9,398 nucleotides of DNA. It comes from Leucothrix mucor. Lineage in GTDB: Bacteria; Pseudomonadota; Gammaproteobacteria; Thiotrichales; Thiotrichaceae. The stretch lies in contig DRMS01000234.1 of assembly GCA_011322515.1 (NCBI GenBank), forward strand, positions 1-9,398, written 5' to 3'. Shown here one piece after another: positions 1 through 4,599 of the stretch (its first letter is position 1; each line of letters begins with the position of its first letter). The notes below the pieces were generated by a model. That model was not told where the DNA came from. It did not search any database and worked only from the letters and a program-made list of their open reading frames with translations. The position numbers and the translations under genes are program-made.

Positions 1-1012
1 GACATTCCACAGGAATATTAGGCAGTTCACGAGGGGTCACACCCTGCATTGCATCGGTAATGGCTTTGATATGCTCAGGGCTAGAACCGCAACAGCCCCC
101 GACAATATTGAGATAACCACTGTCTGCCCATTCCTGAATATGCGCCGCCATTTCAGGTGGCTCTAAATCATACTCACCAAACTCATTCGGTAAACCCGCA
201 TTAGGATGTGCTGAAACATGGGTTTTGCTAATTCGTGAAAGCTCTTGCACATATTGGCGCAACATATCAGGGCCTAAGGCGCAGTTGAGTCCAATAGAAA
301 TTGGCTCGGCGTGGATTAGCGCATTATAAAATGCTTCGGTGGTTTGACCTGATAAGGTACGTCCTGATGCATCGGTAATCGTGCCAGAGATCATAATTGG
401 TAATTCGATAGTATCTTCTTCAAACACGGTTTTTACTGCGAAGATAGCGGCTTTTGCATTGAGCGTATCAAAAATAGTCTCGATTAAAATAATATCCGCG
501 CCACCTTCGATTAAGCCACGCGTTGAGGCGCTGTAATCTTCAACTAAATCATCAAAGGTAATGGCGCGAAAACCAGGGTCATTCACATCAGGCGACATGC
601 TACAGGTTTTACTGGTCGGCCCTAATACCCCCGCTACAAAGCGCGGTTTATCAGGGGTGCTGTATTTATCCGCCGCCTCACGCGCGACCTTTGCCCCTGC
701 AACATTAAGCTCGTAGGCAATGCCCTCCATTTCGTAATCCGACATACTGACACGGGTAGCATTAAAGGTATTGGTCTCGATAATATCCGCGCCTGCTTCT
801 AGATAGTCTTCATGTATTTCACGAATAATATCGGGAGCAGTTATGGCTAATAAATCATTATTGCCTTTGATTGGCATATGATAATCGGCAAAGCGTTCAC
901 CTCGATAATCATCCTCTTGCAACTTTCGCCGTTGAATCATCGTTCCCATTGCACCATCGAGGATTAAAATGCGTTGTTTTAGTAAGTCTTTTAATTGTTT
1001 TGTTTTATTCAT
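1..1012 (-). CDS. metH: B12-dependent methionine synthase, N-terminal part (partial)
   Basis: Methionine synthase transfers a methyl group from methyltetrahydrofolate through cobalamin to homocysteine, in the cytoplasm. I translated 337 codons from the ATG at 1012-1010; the reading frame is open to the window edge, so the C-terminal part (pterin, B12 and reactivation domains) lies outside. What is visible is the homocysteine-binding barrel. It has DGAMGT at residues 19-24, an IIETNTF strand near 77-83, GLNCALG with the first zinc cysteine at C244, and GGCCG with the other two at C307 and C308. These three cysteines match the known zinc/homocysteine ligands of the family (E. coli C247, C310, C311, as I recall), so the start gives an N-terminus of the expected length. 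No good Shine-Dalgarno sequence precedes this ATG. The gene is divergent from cbiG. Identification is very secure; only completeness is unknown. Confidence 0.97.
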   Translation of the reverse strand, partial: MNKTKQLKDLLKQRILILDGAMGTMIQRRKLQEDDYRGERFADYHMPIKGNNDLLAITAPDIIREIHEDYLEAGADIIETNTFNATRVSMSDYEMEGIAYELNVAGAKVAREAADKYSTPDKPRFVAGVLGPTSKTCSMSPDVNDPGFRAITFDDLVEDYSASTRGLIEGGADIILIETIFDTLNAKAAIFAVKTVFEEDTIELPIMISGTITDASGRTLSGQTTEAFYNALIHAEPISIGLNCALGPDMLRQYVQELSRISKTHVSAHPNAGLPNEFGEYDLEPPEMAAHIQEWADSGYLNIVGGCCGSSPEHIKAITDAMQGVTPRELPNIPVEC

Positions 1013-1041
1013 AATGGTGTGTGAGTTGTTATTGGGGTTCA

Positions 1042-1068
1042 GGAGAGTCAAGATAAATCTTGGACTCC
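1042..1068 (-). repeat. Hairpin in the metH leader
   Basis: Read on the minus strand, the metH upstream region can fold into a stem of about 10-11 bp with one bulged base and a 4-nt loop, ending about 30 nt before the metH start. There is no U-run, so it is not an intrinsic terminator. I see no conserved core of a SAM, SAH or cobalamin riboswitch. It could be a leader structure or a chance palindrome. Confidence 0.4.
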
Positions 1069-1283
1069 TATCTGTTTTTAGCTTAAGTTATTAGCCATCT
1101 TGGAAATCGTAAATCAATTGGCTTTTATACGTGATTTAGGTGGAATTGCAAGGAGTGAAAGCTTCAGGTTTTCAGTCATCAAGATGAGATTTAATAACTG
1201 ATGTTACGCAGTTAAGTGTTTTTTAACCACGAAAAGTACGAAATAATAATAGATAAACCAATACCTTCGCTAAATCTAAATTG

Positions 1284-1356
1284 TAGGGTGGATAAGTGTG
1301 ATGCATCCACCGCAACACATTGATTTTGGTGGATGCGCTATCGCTTATCCACCCTA
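1284..1356. repeat. REP-like palindromic repeat, TAGGGTGGATAAG type
   Basis: The left arm (1284-1311) begins TAGGGTGGATAAG and ends GCATCCACC. The right arm (1328-1356) is its near reverse complement, ending CTTATCCACCCTA, with a 16-nt loop between. The arms differ by a few bases and one indel in the middle. Palindromes beginning with this GGGTGGATAAG core are, from general knowledge, widespread extragenic repeats in environmental proteobacteria. It can form a long hairpin in either transcript. No second copy occurs in this window. Confidence 0.8.
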
Positions 1357-1377
1357 TAGTTTTTCACATAAATAATT

Positions 1378-1456
1378 GCACCCTTCAACTCCGCTCAGGG
1401 TACAGCTCCCTGAGCGGAGTCGAAGGGTGCTGAAATTTAATAAATGAATGTCTATA
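1378..1456. repeat. Palindromic repeat family B, copy 1 (hairpin plus 25-bp tail)
   Basis: Two 23-bp arms (1378-1400 and 1408-1430) pair with a single mismatch (1387/1421) around the 7-nt loop TACAGCT. The arm core is CTCCGCTCAGGG. The hairpin is followed by a tail at 1432-1456, starting GAAATTTAATAAATG and ending GTCTATA. The tail recurs without change beside the second copy of this hairpin near the end of the window, whose loop reads as the reverse complement (AGCTGTA). The tail is therefore probably part of the repeat unit. Loop orientation shows the two copies are inverted relative to each other. Confidence 0.85.
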
Positions 1457-1514
1457 CAATAGCTTTTAACTTCCTAACATCAGTTCATAAGGAACTCCGT
1501 AAATCGACATAAAT

Positions 1515-2273
1515 ATGCCAAACCGTAAAGCCATTATTATTTCTCTGACTAAAAAGGGGTATCGTCTAGCACAACAATTATGCACATTACAAAATGCGCA
1601 CCATGTACATAAACCCAAGCCTTTTGCTACGACTATTCAACAGTATTTTGCCGCCAATCACCCCCTACTATTTATTACTGCAACAGGTATTGCAGTGCGC
1701 TGTTTAGCGCCTGTTATTAAGAGCAAATTAAGTGACCCTCCTGTTTTAGTGATGGATGAGCAGGGGCGATTTGTCATTCCTTTATTATCAGGACATGAAG
1801 GGGGAGCAAATGAGTGGGCGCGTGTTGTGTCGGAGTCAATTCATGCGCAATTAGTGGTAACAACCGCAGGTGCTTGGCAACAGCCTATGTATGTATTGGG
1901 AATGGGCTGTGATAAAGGTTGCCCTGAATCTTATTTGCAATCGTTAATTGATCAACATATTTCAGCAGATCAATTGCAGCGTGTGGTGGCGATAGCGAGT
2001 CTTGATTTAAAACAGCATGAGCCTGCTTTAGTCGCCTTATCACAACGCTTAAAGCTGCCTTTTATTTGTTATTCAGCTGAACATTTAAATACGGTGGCTG
2101 AGCAACTCAGTTATAAATCTGAAATCGTCTATCGTGAAGTGGGATGTTATGGCGTTGCAGAGGCGGCTGCATTAATTCATGCACATCAATTAACGCAACA
2201 AGATGCTGAGCTGGTATTAATGAAGCAAAAAAATACAAGAGCGACTTGTGCTTTAGTGAGAAGTTACCCATGA
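1515..2273 (+). CDS. cbiG: CbiG-type cobalamin biosynthesis protein (cobalt-precorrin-5A hydrolase), short form
   Basis: CbiG opens the lactone ring of cobalt-precorrin-5A and releases the extruded two-carbon unit as acetaldehyde during corrin ring contraction (cytoplasm). The 252-residue product shows the CbiG N-terminal signature: TGIAVRCLAPVI near 57-68 and PLLSGHEGGANEWA near 89-102. It also has the C-terminal CobE/CbiG domain: LGMGCDKGCPESYL at about 128-141, ASLDLKQHEPAL at 161-172, VAEAAAL at 214-220 and a closing LMKQKN. The two domains join almost directly around residues 114-126, so the middle domain found in many full-length CbiG proteins (about 330-360 aa) is absent. The ATG at 1515 is preceded in frame by a stop at 1500. 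The nearest Shine-Dalgarno-like AAGGAA is about 20 nt upstream, so translation initiation may be weak. No other corrin genes are in the window. The divergent neighbour metH uses the cofactor. Family assignment is firm; activity of the short form is inferred. Confidence 0.88.
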   Translation: MPNRKAIIISLTKKGYRLAQQLCTLQNAHHVHKPKPFATTIQQYFAANHPLLFITATGIAVRCLAPVIKSKLSDPPVLVMDEQGRFVIPLLSGHEGGANEWARVVSESIHAQLVVTTAGAWQQPMYVLGMGCDKGCPESYLQSLIDQHISADQLQRVVAIASLDLKQHEPALVALSQRLKLPFICYSAEHLNTVAEQLSYKSEIVYREVGCYGVAEAAALIHAHQLTQQDAELVLMKQKNTRATCALVRSYP

Positions 2274-2400
2274 TTTGATAGGAGTCCTATACTTTTCTTC
2301 GCTATAGGGGAGTGCCATAAAACATAAATAAATACCACTGATCATCCTAGTAATATAGTGTTTTATCCCATAATATGTGGATTATTATTTTTTTAACGCA

Positions 2401-2406
2401 AAGGAG
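2401..2406 (+). promoter_or_regulatory. Shine-Dalgarno site fixing the SCP-2-like gene start
   Basis: AAGGAG lies 7 nt before the ATG at 2414. An upstream in-frame ATG at 2375 would add 13 hydrophobic/basic residues, but it has no such site and would place this ribosome-binding sequence inside the gene. I therefore take 2414 as the true start. Confidence 0.85.
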
Positions 2407-2413
2407 AGTAAAA

Positions 2414-2836
2414 ATGTCTGAATTATTTTCAGCAGAATGGATGAACGAACTTAAAGATGGATGGAATGGCAACCCTGATGTAAAAGACAAGCTGGCAGAA
2501 ATCGGCTTTAATTCAGTGATTACCTGTGGTTTTAAAGAAGATGATAAGCCCTGCGGTGTTTTTGTTGTAGAGAATGGCGAATGTGTTAGTGCAGGTGATT
2601 ACAATGGCGAAACACCTGACTGGGATATGCGCGCAAGTCGCAAAGATTGGATGAAGTGGGTCACTAAAGGTATTGGTGTTATGGGGAGTGATATGCTTGG
2701 CATGGGTAAAGCTTATGCGTCTGGCGCACTTAAATTTAAAGTGGGTGACTATGGTGCAATGATCAAAAACCCTAAAATGGCAGGACCTTTTGTAAAAAGC
2801 TTTAGTTTGATGAAAGCTATTGATACAGATAAATAA
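2414..2836 (+). CDS. SCP-2 sterol-carrier-fold protein
   Basis: The 140-residue acidic product from the ATG at 2414 looks like a stand-alone SCP-2 (sterol carrier protein 2-like) domain, a fold with a hydrophobic tunnel for lipids or other apolar ligands. The support is the overall pattern: an N-terminal helix (residues 5-16), a central strand pair around CGVFVVENGECVSAG (47-61), and the helix-strand end ASGALKFKVGDYGAMIKN (102-119), typical of the family. There is no signal peptide or membrane segment, so it should be cytoplasmic. The ligand is unknown; in bacteria, single-domain SCP-2 proteins have mostly undefined roles. It is co-directional with the DUF302 gene 158 bp downstream, which contains an inverted repeat, so shared transcription is possible but not shown. 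No clear promoter is visible in the 140-bp gap before it. Confidence 0.72.
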   Translation: MSELFSAEWMNELKDGWNGNPDVKDKLAEIGFNSVITCGFKEDDKPCGVFVVENGECVSAGDYNGETPDWDMRASRKDWMKWVTKGIGVMGSDMLGMGKAYASGALKFKVGDYGAMIKNPKMAGPFVKSFSLMKAIDTDK

Positions 2837-2870
2837 AATTTAAGAATAATAGACTGGGCAACTGTATTTT

Positions 2871-2916
2871 TTAAGTAGGCGAACAAACGTTAAACTATGT
2901 ATGATCACCTACTTAA
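2871..2916. repeat. Inverted repeat between the SCP-2-like and DUF302 genes
   Basis: TTAAGTAGG (2871-2879) pairs with CCTACTTAA (2908-2916) across a 28-nt loop; two more pairs follow after one mismatch. There is no T-run after the stem, so it is a poor intrinsic terminator. It could be an mRNA processing or stabilising structure, or an operator for the downstream gene. Confidence 0.45.
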
Positions 2917-2983
2917 TGTCGTCATTGCCATGTTTATGAATATAGATACAAAATATAAAACCGTTTAAAATTAATGGTAGGGC

Positions 2984-2989
2984 TAGGAG
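2984..2989 (+). promoter_or_regulatory. Shine-Dalgarno site fixing the DUF302 gene start
   Basis: TAGGAG ends 5 nt before the ATG at 2995. The longer in-frame start at 2974 would put this site inside the coding sequence and add seven residues (MVGLGVG) before the natural signal-anchor start MKFLWN. The start at 2995 is preferred. Confidence 0.8.
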
Positions 2990-2994
2990 TAGGT

Positions 2995-3582
2995 ATGAAG
3001 TTTTTATGGAATTTATTGGCAATTATAGGGCTTGTCGCTTTAATCGGCGGTGGTTTTGCATATAGCAAATTTAAAGGGGACGTGGATGCTTTTTATGAGC
3101 TTGATCCTAGTGCAGGAAAAGTTTATTCCGATATGTGGACAAAGCTGAAAGAAACGGGCAATTCAGCCGATGCTACTGTATGGAAAAAAGCATTAGAAGA
3201 CGATGTTAGCCCCAAAGATGCAGAAGAAGCGATGGATTCCGCTGCGGTTGAGTTAGGCATTATGGCGGTTGGTAAATTACCACTGTCTGTACAAGTTGAA
3301 AAAATGACGGGCAAGAAACAACGCTTTTTAAAGATTTTCCAATATTGTAATCCAATTACTGCGATGACGATGGTTGATCATAGTGATGCCTTTGCAGCCT
3401 ATTTGCCTTGTCGAATTTCTATGATAGAAGACAAACAAGGTAAATTTTGGTTATATGCGCTGGATATGGATATGATGATTTCAGGTGGCAAAACGCTTCC
3501 TGATAAGCTCTTAAAAGAAGCAACTAAAGTAAAAGCCGTCATGTTAGAAATTATGGCGCGCGGTGCTTCGGGTGAGTTTTAA
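2995..3582 (+). CDS. Membrane-anchored DUF302 family protein
   Basis: The product has 195 residues from the preferred start. Residues 1-23 (MKFLWNLLAIIGLVALIGGG...) form one hydrophobic segment with a basic residue in front: an uncleaved signal anchor or a signal peptide placing the rest in the periplasm. Residues 30-85 are acidic and probably helical. Residues about 90-195 resemble DUF302: FLKIFQYCNP at 111-120 and AAYLPCRISMIED at 134-146 are the recognisable family blocks, with a final amphipathic helix (170-188). DUF302 folds as a small alpha/beta domain of unknown function. I recall it being frequent in sulfur-oxidising and other chemolithotrophic proteobacteria, but no activity is assigned. 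Two cysteines (118, 139) could be functional or form a disulfide in an oxidising compartment. The gene follows the SCP-2-like gene and is probably terminated at about 3725-3757. Confidence 0.75.
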   Translation: MKFLWNLLAIIGLVALIGGGFAYSKFKGDVDAFYELDPSAGKVYSDMWTKLKETGNSADATVWKKALEDDVSPKDAEEAMDSAAVELGIMAVGKLPLSVQVEKMTGKKQRFLKIFQYCNPITAMTMVDHSDAFAAYLPCRISMIEDKQGKFWLYALDMDMMISGGKTLPDKLLKEATKVKAVMLEIMARGASGEF

Positions 3583-3602
3583 TTTGTGGGTATTTTATCT
3601 CT

Positions 3603-3702
3603 TCTCTAAATTTCAGAGCAAAACCCGATTCATAGAATATTAACTAATTAAAAAATCAACAAGTTAAAAATTTATCTATTCACTTACCCTGAAATTTAGA
3701 GA
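3603..3702. repeat. 100-bp unit bounded by perfect 14-bp inverted repeats
   Basis: TCTCTAAATTTCAG (3603-3616) is exactly repeated in inverted form at 3689-3702. The 72 bp between are very AT-rich and hold no ORF. It could be a very small non-autonomous element, or a long-range hairpin in the 3' UTR of the DUF302 gene, whose stop codon is only 20 bp away. No other copy is seen in the window. Confidence 0.5.
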
Positions 3703-3724
3703 CGCTACAGTATGTCGATAGTAT

Positions 3725-3757
3725 AAAAAAAGCCAAGCAATTTGCTTGGCTTTTTTT
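3725..3757. terminator. Bidirectional rho-independent terminator
   Basis: A perfect stem GCCAAGC/GCTTGGC (3732-3738 with 3744-3750), which A-T pairs can extend into the loop, is preceded by seven A and followed by seven T. This is a textbook intrinsic terminator usable from both sides. On the plus strand it would end the DUF302 (and possibly SCP-2-like) transcript. On the minus strand it would end the response-regulator transcript arriving from 3988. Confidence 0.93.
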
Positions 3758-3847
3758 ATAAGGACATTTCAAGTAGCGAATCTCCCCCTATTGTGCAAAT
3801 TTTTCATTCTTGATTAGATATAATAGAGGTTCCAAGCAATGATTTTA

Positions 3848-3987
3848 CCAATCTTACTTGCCCTTTTGCTCCTGCTTGAATCATCTCAATCGTTGCCTAG
3901 AGCAACTATGCGCAACAAATAAGATCATTCAAGCTGAGATAAAAAAGTACGTTAGAGATCGGGACGTTGTTTCGTGCCCGTTCCTTA
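3848..3987. repeat. Palindromic element family E, copy 1 (left arm decayed)
   Basis: The centre pairs 3874-3896 with 3912-3934 at 19 of 23 positions (arms start GCTTGAAT and end GTTGC), and weaker pairing continues outward. The right half (about 3904-3987) is collinear with 7014-7097 at roughly 80% identity, including the shared strings GTTAGAGATCGGG and GTTCCTTA, so this is a second copy of the element near soxB. The left outer arm no longer matches clearly. The right end touches the stop codon of the response-regulator gene (3988-3990). It has no coding capacity. The stretch 3583-3987 otherwise holds only the inverted repeat and terminator listed separately. Confidence 0.75.
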
Positions 3988-4599
3988 TTATTCCTGCTTA
4001 ATAGAGAAAATCATACGCATTAAATCCGATAAAGACTCTGCCTCCATTTTCTCCATGACTTTAGCACGATGTGCTTCCACCGTTGATTGGCTGATGCCAA
4101 GATCATAGGCGATGACTTTATTGCGCTTACCTGCCACAACCTCACCCATCACTTCTTTTTCTCGACTGGTTAAGCGATCTACGCGTGCTTGAACTTCGGC
4201 TACTTTTGAGGCTTCACCGCGTTGTTCGGCATCTTTTTCAATACCACGATAAATACTTTCCAGCAACGTTTGCTCTTTAAAGGGCTTTTCTAAGAAGTCC
4301 AAAGCACCCGCTTGCACGGCTTGCACCGCCATCGAAACATCACCATGACCTGTAATAATAATAATCGGTGGATGTAAGGGGAAACTGGATAAATGTGACT
4401 GCAATGCCAAACCACTCATGCCTTTCATTCGCACATCTAGCACCAGCGTTCCTGGTTTATCGGCATCAAACGCATCCAGATAGGATTGTGCTGAATCATA
4501 GGTTTCAGAATTTAAACCAATAGACTGCATTAACAACGCTAACGCATCTCTGACTTCTTCATCATCATCAACAATAAAAACAGTCACTTCATTAGGCAT
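3988..4599 (-). CDS. FixJ/NarL-type response regulator, TtrR/ThsR-like
   Basis: The product has 203 residues. Residues 1-120 are a receiver domain with the acidic cluster D11-D13, phosphoacceptor D55 (in VLDVRM), T83 (in ITGHGD) and K105 (in LEKPF). A short linker (120-138) leads to a LuxR/FixJ-type helix-turn-helix at about 140-200, containing LTSREKEVM, GISQSTVEAHRAKVMEKM and the family-typical final helix. It is therefore a DNA-binding transcription factor activated by phosphorylation. The ATG overlaps the last 8 bp of the kinase gene, and GGAGGAA lies 7 nt before it inside the kinase coding sequence, so the genes are co-transcribed and probably translationally coupled. The cognate partner is the upstream kinase. 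TtrR of Salmonella and Shewanella and ThsR of Shewanella are the best-known members paired with PhnD-type sensors. The likely target is soxB or other sulfur genes, inferred from location only. Confidence 0.88.
   Translation of the reverse strand: MPNEVTVFIVDDDEEVRDALALLMQSIGLNSETYDSAQSYLDAFDADKPGTLVLDVRMKGMSGLALQSHLSSFPLHPPIIIITGHGDVSMAVQAVQAGALDFLEKPFKEQTLLESIYRGIEKDAEQRGEASKVAEVQARVDRLTSREKEVMGEVVAGKRNKVIAYDLGISQSTVEAHRAKVMEKMEAESLSDLMRMIFSIKQE

Larger units (their letters stand above)
1196..1485. mobile_element. Putative non-coding element (MITE-like) with 20-bp terminal inverted repeats
   Basis: The left end AACTGATGTTACGCAGTTAA (1196-1215) and the reverse complement of the right end (1466-1485) agree at 18 of 20 positions. 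The roughly 290-bp interval has no gene, but it contains two separate palindromic repeats (1284-1356 and 1378-1456). This fits a small non-autonomous element, or a hot spot where repeats inserted into one another. I do not see a convincing target-site duplication. The family is not one I can name. The right end sits about 30 bp before the cbiG start, so the element would form most of the cbiG 5' region. The rest of the metH-cbiG gap (1013-1195) holds no gene that I can see, only the hairpin near metH. Confidence 0.5.

Noticed and set aside
1153..1170. TGAA...TTCA half-sites upstream of metH as a MetR box
   Set aside because: The half-sites are separated by 3 bp, not the 5 bp of the known MetR consensus, and the position is far from the start.
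1284..1456. CRISPR array, because of repeated palindromic blocks
   Set aside because: The two palindromes have different sequences and there is no regular repeat-spacer spacing.
1013..1514. Cobalamin riboswitch upstream of metH or cbiG
   Set aside because: I looked for the B12-box type conserved core on both strands and did not find it; the region is explained by palindromic repeats.
2277..2290. GATAGGAGTCC after cbiG matches, in inverted form, a string in the metH leader (1062-1072) and is part of a small palindrome
   Set aside because: An 11-bp match between two places is expected many times by chance in a window of this size, and the palindrome has only a few paired bases and no T-run.
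3812..3835. TATAAT-like box on the plus strand at the 3' side of the response regulator gene
   Set aside because: There is no matching -35 sequence at proper spacing and no gene downstream on that strand; it would only run antisense into the regulator gene.
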